64,000 bases of DNA from Alentia gelatinosa (taxonomy: Eukaryota; Annelida; Polychaeta; Phyllodocida; Polynoidae). The DNA is taken from assembly GCA_950022655.1 (NCBI GenBank), contig OX465584.1, positions 59,894,841-59,958,840 on the forward strand, in the 5' to 3' direction. Below, piece by piece: positions 52,975-63,430 of the stretch; position 1 is the first letter of the stretch, and each line of letters starts with the position of its first letter. A program made the translations under genes and the position numbers. The notes beneath the pieces were generated by a model. The model was not told the DNA's origin. It worked only from the letters and a program-made list of their open reading frames with translations, and did no database searches.

Positions 52975-53335
52975 TCTGACGCGATATATACATTGCCTAA
53001 AGGTTAGAGTGGTCATATATAGAATTCCACCGTGCTGCAAATTGTAGCCCTTCACTATCTGCGTGCTATACACTGTGGTATTGGGAAAGGAGCAGGGTGT
53101 CAGTGTCTCAATGTCTTAGAGGCAGACCATGACCAATCACCGAAATAACTCAAGATCCACTGGTGCTAAATACATTTGAATCCTTGACTTAGGTAATTGC
53201 AGAAGTAGCAAGGTTACTGGGTGCAAGTGGGTAACAGAAATTATCCATGAACTGAATATATCCCAAACCTTTTAGTTGTTATTCATTTATAATTGCACAC
53301 TCATTCATCAACGATGAACATATGCTCCTAGTTCC
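52975..53335 (-). repeat. Dispersed repeat R, copy 2 (inverted)
   Basis: AAAGGTTAGAGTGGTC at 52999 through ATTTATAATTGCACACTCATTC and GATGAACATATGCTCCTAG is the complement of 18175-18500. Confidence 0.65.
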
Positions 53336-53439
53336 ACTAACCGACACTACGATCGGTGATTTTTATGAACCGGTCGTTCAATTATGCAAATAATAAGAGG
53401 GTGGCATGGACGCTTAAATTCGTTCAAAAGATCGGCGAT

Positions 53440-54878
53440 TTTCACTATGAGTAGTGTGTTTCCAAATGCCTATTTTCTATATCCTTTAGATGCCTGAAAA
53501 ACTCAACTCAGTTGAGAGGCATTGACAATAAAAAAAAATTTAAAATCCCTTCTTTTAGTCTATCGGCCTATTGCTTTCCCAGCAAAATCAAATTGGCTTG
53601 AATCGATCGATGATGATTTTGTCAAGAAATGGTGCCAATTAAGCCAGAGATCAAAGTTCAACTTACCGATTTTAGACATGGATTATTAAAAAGAATCTGG
53701 CTGAGCAAGCTCATATCATATCGTTGCCTTATATGGTTATATAGAGGTTTTAAGCCAAAGCATCTTAAAATATAGTTGCATGGATTGGATGTTTGGTCCT
53801 AGGGAGAACACCGATTGAAATTTTATTTGTATCAGCAAAGAAGGTGAAGATGATTTGATTTCTTCTTGTTCTTTTATCATTTTGATGAGTTTTTCAAATT
53901 AGACAAAATATTGGATGCAGCTGAAGGTATTATGATGTAATCAAACAACCTACATACTGAAATTAGAAAAGCTAAGCTTATTAAGAAAGAAATGGTTGAC
54001 AAACTTATGGCAAAATGTGGCGTGTGGAAATATGCTTTATAGCCCTCACTTTATCAACCTAAACACAACATGAAAACAAAGAAGAAAAAAGCTTTCAGGA
54101 ATAGGTTGAACCTCGGAAAATGTATTCATTAAATACGCTGTAATGCTCTTACAACAAAATGTACTGTGGAATATGTATCTTTGGAAAGAAAAAAGCAACA
54201 ATAGAGTTAAAAAAAATTTAATGCAACGGGGACTCGCAGTAGACGGAGAATGAAAACAGAAAAAAAATAATCGGAGTACTAGAAATTATATGTTTATGGG
54301 GACGCACAGCAACTGTTTCTGCTTCAATTACTTAATGCTGGCAGCACTAATGGATTCTTTCCCGTCTGACAGAATCAAAGAACTTAGATTTTGTAATTGT
54401 TGAATAGAATTTACCGGCATCGTCCCTGGTGCTCTATGGCATAAAGAAAAGGGTCTTCATGTACGATCCTAGATTATTAAACGGGCCCCAGGAACCTGTG
54501 GACATGGTAACGAGCATCATGAACGTCTTTCTGTACATATATGACTACTACTTAATTGTAAACCATAGAAATGACTTAAATCATCCCATACAGCTAGTGT
54601 ACTATGAGTTTTAACAAACGTTTTCCCGTTGTGTTTATAAATGGGTCTGAGTGCCGCTATGACAGCCTCTGTATGGTCATAGGAGTTGAGCAGTGATGAC
54701 TATGGACTCTACTGATTAATTGGGTCTTATGGGTCAGACAATGAAAACCAGCTATCTTGTAAAATAGCTGATGTCACAAGCCTACTGCATTGACGAAACT
54801 ATGTACGAAGTTTTATGTGTAACAATTGTAATTTTCCGTCAATAAAGAAATCATGAAAAAAAAAAAAAAAAAAAAAAA
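53440..54878 (+). pseudogene. Poly(A)-tailed retroposed transcript of unknown origin
   Basis: AATAAA at 54841-54846 is followed after nine bases by 23 uninterrupted A residues (54856-54878), as expected of a reverse-transcribed mRNA or LINE. The 5' limit is not known. An open stretch at 54402-54614 reads KKRVFMYDPRLLNGPQEPVD and NDLNHP, which loosely resembles the N-terminal YD-R...P-V region and WNDPRL motif of Cys-loop ligand-gated channels. That resemblance is weak. Part of the same sequence is also present at 26940-27040. No flanking target duplication was identified. Confidence 0.5.
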
Positions 54879-55104
54879 GTTCCAGGGTAATTTATTCACG
54901 GGTCATTACATACTGGAAGCTGTGGGAGAGATGGGGGTTCTTTTCCCCTTTTAGATACTCCAGTCAAAATAAAAGCCTAAGAAAACAAAAGAAAACTTCC
55001 GATAAAGCCTTAGTCTGGTGGAATAGGCATATAAGCTAACCCAAAAAGAAAATCGATACCGTTGTTGTCGGTCAGTGTAAACAAGTTTTGTGACAGAAAT
55101 ACGA

Positions 55105-55509
55105 CACTGCACGAAAACCACCAGTTTATTCATGTATACGCTATCGGGGAGTTGTATGCATCGGCTGAATATAGCCTTGTTGTCACATGTATACGCCTAT
55201 ATTTCACGCCTACGTATGAGGCGTATACAAGACTGTTTCCTTTTGAATACGGTCGCGACTTGGCTGTATTTCACACCTGGCGTATAGGAGAGGAAATATA
55301 ATCCGCGCGATATATATACGCCAGGCGTAGACATGATACACAAAAAAAAAAAATATTGCGACCCACCGCCCGCCCCGTACTGTGGGTGTTGGTAGAGGAT
55401 GCACCAACACTGACCCACCACCCACGACCTGCCAACACCACCCACCTTGTTTACGCAAAAGCATACCGATATACGCATTCATATGTAAAGCGGTAAGTTT
55501 CGTGCAGTG
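55105..55509. mobile_element. CACTG-terminated MITE with CGA target duplication, complete
   Basis: CACTGCACGAAAACCACCAG at 55105 faces CGGTAAGTTTCGTGCAGTG ending at 55509; CGA flanks both sides (55102-55104, 55510-55512). The interior has GGCGTATACAAGACTG, ATATACGCCAGGCGTAGAC, an A-run and the GGTAGAGGATGCACCAACAC block seen at 8080 and 33240. A decayed frame crosses it but nothing coding is recognised. Confidence 0.85.
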
Positions 55510-55760
55510 CGAGCGGCGGTTCGGGATCTCTGCTGGGAGAGTGGAGGTCCTGTGGTTGGAGCTTCCTCCTGGGCGTGTCCTCGCTAGCACGTAGTGGTAT
55601 CGGCGTGGTCCTGCCTGCAAGCTGCCAGCTCTCATACCCTGGAGGTGCCACCACTGAGCAGGGATCCCTATTCTAAAAATAACCCTGATGACCCAAATAG
55701 AGGCTCCAGTGGGTCCTCCTGGGTTCCCACCTGCAGGGGCTGAAAGTACGGGTGGGTTAA

Positions 55761-56550
55761 CTCTTTAGCTACGCTATGATGCCTGGAGGTATACCTGGGC
55801 ATAGTACGATGTGATGCCTAGAGGCATACCCCGGCATAGTACACTGCGATCCCTGGAGGCATTCCTGGGTGTAGTACGCTATGATGCCTGGAGGCATACC
55901 CAGGCATAGTACGCTGTGATGCCTGGAGGCATACCCGGGCATAGTGCGTTATGATCCCTGGAGGCATACCTTGGCATAGTACGCTGTGATGCCTGGAGGC
56001 ATACTCAGGCATAGTACGCTGTGATCCCTGGAGGCATACCCTGGCATAGTACGCTGTGATGCCTGGAGGCATATCTGGGCATAGTACGCTGTGATGCCTG
56101 GAGGCATACCCAGGCATAATGCGTTATGATCCCTGGAGGCATACCTGGGCATAGTACGATGTGATGCCCGGAGGCATACCCAGGCATAGTACACAGTGAT
56201 GCCTAGAGGCATTCCCAGGCATAGTACGCCGTGATGCCTGGAGGCATTCCATGGTGTAGTACACTAGGGTGCCTGGATGCATCATTTCCAAAATTTAAGT
56301 AATTGCTATTTTTTAATGAATAATACGAAAATTTTGATAACATTTTCCTTACCTTTATGTAAAACTATATCAGCGTTAATATCATTACTATTATATAGCA
56401 TCCTTAATATTTTGTATTCCCATGGAGGTGTGATCTAATGATGTCAGTGTGGATATTGTGAAAAGTGCCAGCGTACTACAGGGGTGAAAATGGTACTGCA
56501 GCGGCGTATTTCAGGGCGTGTATTTGGTGTTATGCAGAGTAGTGAAAGGG
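55761..56550 (-). mobile_element. TTAA-flanked palindrome-array element, copy 4 (about 15 units)
   Basis: TTAA at 55757-55760 and a mutated TCAA at 56551-56554 flank CTCTTTAGC and GTGAAAGGG ends. From 55779 to about 56283 some 15 units with a 33-36 bp spacing each carry GATGCCTGGAGGCAT and a CCCGGGCATAGTACGCTGT-type spacer; every second or third unit has GATCCCTGG instead. The body after it is AT-rich, as in copy 1. This is the largest array of the family in the window. Confidence 0.8.
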
Positions 56551-56569
56551 TCAAAGACAAATGCGGATA

Positions 56570-56960
56570 GGTATCGAAGCGCTGCTGGTGCTGCTATCTG
56601 GTTTCATGAAGATGTAGCAGTTTCCCATAGACACCAATTGATAAGCACTAACCTTCTTCAGATGGCCTTCCCATAGAAATGATCATTGTGACAAAATATT
56701 TTTCTTAGTATTTCTCATTTGTTCATGTTCCCAACTACAATAATCGGAGAATTATTTGGAGATAGCAATAGAACATCAGTGTCATTTAGCAACAAAGTCA
56801 AAAAATTGTATTTTCCCATAGACACCAATAATTAAACACTTACATTTTCAGATTTTTTTGCATTTTCTAATTGCTGATGCATGGAACTTACATTATCCTG
56901 AGTCACAGTTTGCAAAACTCAAGAGAATTTAAAAATCAACCACCAGCATTTGTCTTCAAT
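56570..56960 (-). repeat. Dispersed repeat S, inverted copy
   Basis: AGTTTCCCATAGACACCAATT, CTTCAGATGGCCTTCCC and AACATCAGTGTCATTTAGC are the complement of 23490-23860, including both halves of the internal duplication. It lies directly 3' of TTAA copy 4, while at 23340-23875 the same repeat lies directly 5' of TTAA copy 2; the two blocks are therefore one inverted composite. Confidence 0.7.
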
Positions 56961-56972
56961 GGGGGACGGACG

Positions 56973-57262
56973 CACCCCTCTCATAAGATCTCACAATCTC
57001 TAAGTCGTATTCTGTACAAGGTTCTCACTGCGATCTAATGGAGAAGAATTCTTAACGAACTAGGCTTAGAGCCTTGAGAATCCACTGGTACACAGTATTC
57101 CCACTATGTGTTATCATTGAGATTATAGGAATCTTTGGGTTGCATTGATATACGTCTTTAGGACAGGAGGCAGGCCAGTTGATTCTCAAGGCTCTAGGCC
57201 TGGTTCGTTAAGAATTCTTCTCCATAGAGTGTAGTGAGAGTACAGAATAATAGAGAGGGGTG
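56973..57262. mobile_element. MITE with CACCCCTCTCATAAGATC termini and 7-bp target duplication
   Basis: CACCCCTCTCATAAGATCTC at 56973 faces a shortened GAGAGGGGTG ending at 57262. ACGGACG lies immediately outside on both sides (56966-56972, 57263-57269). Inner inverted GAGAAGAATTCTTAACGAAC and CTTAGAGCCTTGAGAATCC match its partner arm. Copies: 23010 complete, 14600 and 36880 partial. Confidence 0.8.
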
Positions 57263-57340
57263 ACGGACGAGGCACTAGCTGCCGTGTTGGGCACATTACC
57301 AGCACCAGCCAGTCAGCAACAGGGAAAGCAATGACGTCAT

Positions 57341-57597
57341 TATCTCACCCCTGGAATAAATCCCCATAGGTTTAACATTGGGAACTCGTTCTCCATGCCC
57401 CTACAAGTATTGCAGTCCGTTCTCCATGGTTTGTACCATCTTTGTTGCCCATTCTTTAAGTGTGTACACGGGTGATATGAATACAAAAAGCAACTCGTTT
57501 TGGTTAAAGAAGTCATTCTCCAACTCGTTTGAAGGCTATGTGATATTCACTCGGCTGTCGCTAATATCGATAATTACTTAAATCTTCATTATGACAT
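57341..57597 (+). mobile_element. Twin-hairpin element, TTATCTCACCCC subtype (copy o), truncated
   Basis: TTATCTCACCCCTGG, CCATAGGTTTAACATTGGG, AACTCGTTCTCCATG and the first arm TCTCCAACTCGTTTGAAGG lead to CACTCGGCTGTCGC (57548), where the hairpin stops. The CACTG-type MITE begins at 57598. It is very similar to copy m. Confidence 0.7.
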
Positions 57598-58160
57598 CAC
57601 TGCACAAGAACCACCATTTTACATATATATGCGCCCGGCGTATATAGGTATGCTTTTGGGTATACAAAGTTGTCCTATTCCCCGTGTGTATACGCCTTAA
57701 CTGTAGGCGCCAGATTCATATATACGCCAGATTCATATATACGCCTGATTCATATATACGCCTGATTCCGTATTGTCGCACCACTCACTCAGGCTATTGT
57801 CTGTGATGTCAATCTCTCAAAACATTACAAAGGCCCTACAGGGAGGCCCGGGTTAGGCGCGGGATATGTTATATATGCCAAACGCACTATGTTATATACG
57901 CTGGCTTATACATGTTGCGCAGAGCCTTATCTATTAGCGTATATAGGCCAGCATAGTTTGTGTCATGTATACGCCCAATTCCATGAGCGACTATAGAATA
58001 ATTCCGATTTCTGCAGATAGGGGACACCACTGTATCATATCGTATCATATCTCATTTACCATTAGTCATTAAGTCTGTATTATATGAAAAAGGCAATGTT
58101 ATATTACCAATTTATCTCATAAAACCTTTATTAAACCTGATAAGATATCAACTGACTAAT
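57598..58160 (+). mobile_element. CACTG-type MITE without right terminus
   Basis: CACTGCACAAGAACCACC at 57598 is followed by many TATATACGCC motifs and by AATAATTCCGA, CATTTACCATTAG and ATATTACCAATTTAT, which match 7925-8060. The right terminus was not found. Confidence 0.65.
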
Positions 58161-58680
58161 TATACATAATAAACCCTTCATTATGTTGGGTTATTTTTTT
58201 TACCGTTTCCCCCTGAGGACACCTATATAGTAAGGCGAGTGTCAAGCGTGCAATTATAGAACGTAACTTGCTTTAAGATTTAATACTCACCATATCTTCA
58301 CCCATCTTATCTCATTTAACACTCCATTTATATTTGATGTATTGCAAAGTAGCTAACACTATGTGAATTGCTTACTCTCCCGTGTTAATTATGATTATAA
58401 CTATTAGTAATGTTAAATCACTTTATATATCTATTTTATATGACTAAGAAACATCGAGACTGATTCTACCAGGACTGGCGTACTCTGTAATAGAAGACCA
58501 CCAATCTATGGTGAATTACTTGCTAATAAAAAAAAAATAAAAAAAAACTTCACCAATGACTACATTCAGAGAAACCACAACCTTCACCCTGACCTCCTTA
58601 CATAGTAGTAATAGCGCCTTGGGACGGTTCTACAGCCTATAGTTGACCTGAATTTCTTTGGCCAAAACTGCCCTCATCCT
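58160..58680. other. No recognised gene or element
   Basis: AT-rich sequence with an A-rich tract at 58530-58550. No ORF of interest. Confidence 0.4.
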
Positions 58681-58681
58681 G

Positions 58682-59002
58682 GGACCTGTTTCACTAGTTT
58701 TGTGACATGTCTAGATGGCTCAACATGTCTAGATGGCGTCTAGATGGTGTGTCCGGTTTCATAAGAACTAGACATTAAACTTCATTTTGTGCGTTCTTGC
58801 TTGCACTGTTGGTGCCGCTTTTCATGTCTGTCTTCACTTTTGTCACTACTAGTAAAACATGTCCATGATGTCTAGATTTGCTAATTCCTATGTTTGGGGT
58901 CTGTCTTTCCCTAAGAGCAGCTACTTGTGTTGTCACAAAACCAGACAACCCCAATGTCTGTATGGTGTCACAGACATCTCACGAAACTAGTGAAACAGGT
59001 CC
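58682..59002. mobile_element. CWG-flanked MITE with GGACCTGTTTCACTAGTTT termini
   Basis: GGACCTGTTTCACTAGTTT at about 58683 faces AAACTAGTGAAACAGGTCC ending at 59002, with CTG and CAG outside. Inner GACATGTCTAGATGG repeats are abundant. A fragment of the right end occurs at 2432-2452. Confidence 0.8.
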
Positions 59003-59171
59003 CAGGTCCTCCAATGAACTGCTGGATACGCACCCCATCCCGCCCCCAGTCGGGTATAGAGAACTGCTCCAGGGGTACACCTACCTGACTGCTGCCTCGG
59101 CTCAAACACCCGCCCACCTCCCTGCTCCCCACCCACCCACCCACTCCCCTAACTTTCCCACCCACCCCTGT

Positions 59172-59949
59172 AAGGCCCGTTTCCATTGGCCGATTATTCC
59201 CAACCGATTCGGAAACCACCGAAGCAAGATCGGGGAAAGGAAATGACCCAGCTTTTCAGATGTTCACCGATTATTTTGGCAATTAGCCCATCCCCGACCG
59301 ACTTAGTCAATGACCAATAGAATTGAAATGCTTTGCTTTTATTGGTGAAGTTCTATGTTTTAGCTTGAAAATTATATCGGTATGGCCTTGTAGAAAGCAG
59401 TAAAATCAAAGCATATGACTGATAATTGGTGAGGGTAGTAGTTTTCACTCGCCTTGCCTACCTACAGATTTTTCTTTCTATGATAACAATAAAATCAAAA
59501 GGCTATGATTCTGTCGACTAGAAAATAAATCTGCTGGTTGTGCCACATTGCACGATATAAGCAGAAAAAATCTTTGGTAATTTCAGTAGCTGGGTCGTCT
59601 CCATGGATCGATTTTTGCATCAGAAGTGACAAAAGTCTGTCAGTGGTTCCTGACTGTAGAGCGGTGATGGGCATCGGCCAATGGAAACTGGCTTGATATC
59701 GACTGGTGGTTCCCAACTACAGATGGTTGACCCTTAATCGGCCAATGGAAATTGACTTAATATCGACCGGTGGTTTTCGAATACAGACCGGTGTGGAAAA
59801 ATCAGCCAATGGAAACTGACTAAATATTGACCGGTGCTTTTCGAATATAGATCAGTAACCCGAAATTGGCTGATGGAAACTTGTTTAATATTGACTAGTG
59901 GTTCCTGACTACAGATTGGTGCAGAAAAATCGGCCAATTGAAACAGGCC
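59172..59949. mobile_element. GGCCCGTTTCCATTGGCCGA element merging into a satellite
   Basis: GGCCCGTTTCCATTGGCCGA at 59172 follows TAA. From about 59640 a 60-75 bp sub-unit (CGGCCAATGGAAAC, then TTAATATCGACCGGTGGTT) repeats four to five times to 59949, where GGCC is followed by TTA. The right end of a simple MITE therefore appears multiplied. Confidence 0.65.
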
Positions 59950-61790
59950 TTAATGACGATGCCTCCTTCCTGATTTGCTCCTATGGCTCACTGAGGCCAC
60001 TTTAACAGAGCATTCTGTCTTACGATTTATTCTACAGAGTTTATGCTTTGACTGAAAAATTGGCCAATGGAAACAGACCTTAATGATGATGCCTCCTTAC
60101 CGATTTGCGCCTACGCCTCAGTGAGATCGCTTAAAGCATATGGCTCAGTGAGGCCACTTAAAGCGAGTTTTCTCTGTCTGACGGTTTATGCTACAAAGTT
60201 TATGCTATGCCGAAAAATGGAAACCAGCTCATTATCAACCAGTGGTTCCCGATAACAGATCGTTGCAGAAAAATCGGCCAATTGAAACATGCCTTAATGA
60301 TGATGCCTCCTTCCTGATTTTCGCCTACGCCTCAGTGAGATCGCTTAAAGCGAGCTTTCTCTGTCTGACGGTTTATGCTATGCGGAAACATCGGCCAATG
60401 GAAACAAGCCTTAATGATGATGCGTACTTCCCGATTTGCGCCTACGGCTCAGTGAGATCGCTTAAAGCGAGCTTTCTCCGTCTGATGGTTTATGCTATGC
60501 GGAAACATCAGCCAATGGAAACAAGCCTTAATGATGATGCCTACTTCCCGATTTGTGCCTATGCCTCAGTGAGGCTGCCTAAACTGAGCTTTCCCTGTCT
60601 GACAGTTTATGTTATGCAGTTTATGCTATGTGGAGAAATCGACCAATGGAATCCAGCTTAATATCAACCAGTGGTTCGCGATAACAGATCGTTGCTGAAA
60701 GATCGGCCAATGGAAACAGGCCTTAATGATGATGCCTCCTTCCCGATTTGCGCCTACACTTCAGTGAGGCCACTTAAAGCGAGTTTCCTTTGTCTGACTG
60801 TTTATGCTATCCAGTTTATGCTATAAGAAAAAATCGGCCAATAGAAATCAGCTTAATATCAACCAGTGGTTCCCAACAACAGATTTTTCCAGAGAAATCG
60901 TCCAATGGAAATATGCCTTAATGACAATGCCTCCTTCCCGATTTGCTCCTATGGCTCAGTGAGGCCCCTTTGACTGAACATTCTCTGTCATACGGTTTAT
61001 GATACGCAGATTATGCTATGCGGAAAAATCGGCCAATGGAAACATGCCTTAATGACAACGCCTCCTTCCCGATTTTTGCCTAAGCCTCAGTGAGATCTCT
61101 TAAAGCGAGCTTTCTCTGTCCGACGGTTTATGCTACACAGTTTATGCTATGCCGAAAAATCAGCCAATGGAAACCAGCTTATTATCAACCAGTGGTTCCC
61201 GATAACAGATCATTGCAGAAAAATCGGCCACTGGAAACAGGTCTTAATGATGATGCCTCCTCCCCGATTTTCACCTACGCCTCAGTGAGATCGCTTAAAG
61301 CGAGCGTTCTCTGTCTGACCATTTATGCTACACAGTTTATGCTATCCCGAAAAATCAGCCAATGGAAACCAGCTTATTATCAACCAGTGGTTCCCGATAA
61401 CAGATCGTTGCAGAAAAATCGGCCTCTGGAAACAGGCCTTAATGACGATCCCTCCTTCCCGATTTTCGCCTACGCCTCAGTGAGATCGCTTAAAGCAAGC
61501 ATTCTCTGTCTGATGGTTTATGCTACACAGTTTATGCTATGCGGAAAAATCGGCCAATGGAAACGTGCCTTAATGATGATGCCTCCTTCCCGATTTTCGC
61601 CTACGCCTCAGTGAGATCGCTTAAAGCAAGCATTCTCTGTCTGACGGTTTATGCTACACAATTTATGCTATGTGGAAAAATCGGCCAATGGAAACGTGCC
61701 TTAATGATGATGCCTCCTTCCCGATTTTCGCCTACGCCTCAGTGAGATCGCTTAAAGCGAGCGTTCTCTGTCTGACGGTTTAGGCTACGT
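59640..61790 (+). repeat. Satellite built from MITE terminal sequence
   Basis: From 59950 units begin CCTTAATGATGATGCCTCC and run through CCGATTTGCGCCTACGCCTC, AGTGAGATCGCTTAAAGCG and GACGGTTTATGCTATGC to AAATCGGCCAATGGAAAC. Starts near 59950, 60080, 60292, 60410, 60526, 60720, 60918, 61048, 61243, 61438, 61568 and 61690 give unit lengths of about 116-130 or 194-212 bp; longer units include one extra AATCAGCCAATGGAAACC / CAACCAGTGGTTCCCGATAA segment. It yields long but spurious frames at 60188-60661 and 61090-61614. Confidence 0.9.
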
Positions 61791-62930
61791 TTACTCCGAG
61801 ACCTGAAGCAGGGAGGATGGAGGCAGTGGTTGCCGTGAAGCCTGCACTCGCCGCCACCATCACCCAGCATCATTGACCCTCTTCTCCACGGTGACGGGAG
61901 CGCTGGAGGGCGGGGGAAGGTATGCAGTACGTACCTGTACGCGGCGTGTGTACGCGTGGGAGATGACTACACAGTAACGCCACCATAGACCGGACTAAAG
62001 AGACACACTCACATAGACATACACACATACCCAGTGTATAGCTAAGGAGATTTGTGTTTGATTCTGAATACTGACCGTGGAGGGCGGGGTTGTGTGTGGG
62101 TACATGGACAGGCACCGCAGACACCCACTCCCTGCTGCACTGAAGCCCGTCACACTGGAGGAAGCCAGGGCAAGCAGGAGGAGCGCCTACCAGCCACACA
62201 CAAGGTGGGTGTAACGGTGCAACACGGACCGCTACGCCTGGGCTCTGAGGAAGCAACACAGGAGCATACCACCCTCGATCTAACGCCCTGGAGGATACTT
62301 ATGTGTTACTGGAGGAATACCAAGGAGAAATAACAGCAGGGGGGACACACCCTGGAGTGGTTAGTTAATACACGGAAGGTGTTTGTAATGTGGTGGATGG
62401 ATATGCCACTAATTGCCTGTGGTGGTTCAAACCGTGGAGGAAAGGTGGGGTGCAGGATCTGTATGTCTCCAGTCTGCAGTGTTGCTGTAGCGATTGCCAT
62501 TTTTCAAGGGTAAAGCTCTGCGTAGTTGTACTACATGCTCCACAGAATGTGTACTGCGCATTTTAAGGTTGTGAGTGGAACTCGATGGAGGGATGTGTGA
62601 ATGGGATTCTGCCTGTTGATGGACTGCGAGTAAAAAATATTTCTTTAAAAAAATAAAACAGGAATTGATCGTCAGTTCGTCGCACGCGAATGTGGTTTTT
62701 TGTGGTCGTGAGGCAGTTGTTGAGTGCTCATAAGTGTACGCTGGAAGCTCATTCAAGGATTCGCGGAAGGTTATTTCGGTCCGCTGATTGGAAGGGAATG
62801 AGTATGACGTAAGCAGGAAGTAATTACTTGGTGAATATTGATGACTTGTTAACTCGATCCCTCATTTGGGAGAGATCGAGGAAGCGGATCACAAATAGAA
62901 GGAAGTTTATAAGAAAACTAGGAGGGAATA
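61791..62930. other. GC-richer stretch, no gene recognised
   Basis: The sequence after the satellite is less repetitive. A 20-codon frame from ATG 61818 to TGA, and overlapping frames at 61870-62333 on both strands, show no domain. It may contain unique host or UTR sequence, but I cannot assign it. Confidence 0.35.
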
Positions 62931-63430
62931 GTATGTTCATCATTGATGAATGAGCGTGCAATTATATAACTAGGAGCAAATAGTATGTCCATCATTGATG
63001 ACTGAACGTGCAATTATCAGCTAGGAGCAAATAGTATGTTCATCATTAATGAATGACCGTGCAATTATAAATGAAAAACAATCAGAAAATTTGGGTTACA
63101 TTCAGTCTATGGATGGTTTTCTGTAACCCACTTGCACCTAGTAAAATTGCCATTTCTGCAACTGCCTGAGTCTTGGATCCAAACATATCAAGCACCAGTG
63201 GATCTTGAAGTATTTTGGTTTTGAATGATTGGTCATGGTCAGCTTGGCATGCCTCTAAGTCACTGAGACACTGGTTCCCTGCTCTGTTCTCATTATCACA
63301 ATGAGTACGATGCAGATAGTGAAGGGATAGTTTTATGGAAGCACGCTGAAAGTTCAATGTGACCACTCTAACCTCTAGGTGATGTATATAGTACGTGCAA
63401 GCACGCTCTATAAACCACTGGATTTGTGTA
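62930..63430 (+). repeat. Dispersed repeat R, copy 3, with leading 58-bp tandem triplet
   Basis: Three units of about 58 bp (AGCAAATAGTATGTTCATCAT, GAATGAGCGTGCAATTAT) at 62935, 62990 and 63035 lead into the body shared with 18240-18535 and 52985-53300. The minus-strand frame at 63082-63474 is not preserved in the other copies and is regarded as chance. Confidence 0.7.

Noticed and set aside
55818..56212. Three repetitive minus-strand frames with MPGYASRHHSV-like repeats
   Set aside because: They are read-through of the 34-bp palindrome array and change frame with unit length.
60188..61614. Two long plus-strand frames (157 and 174 codons) with repeated peptides
   Set aside because: They come from the satellite; unit lengths near multiples of three keep frames open by chance and no start context or domain is seen.
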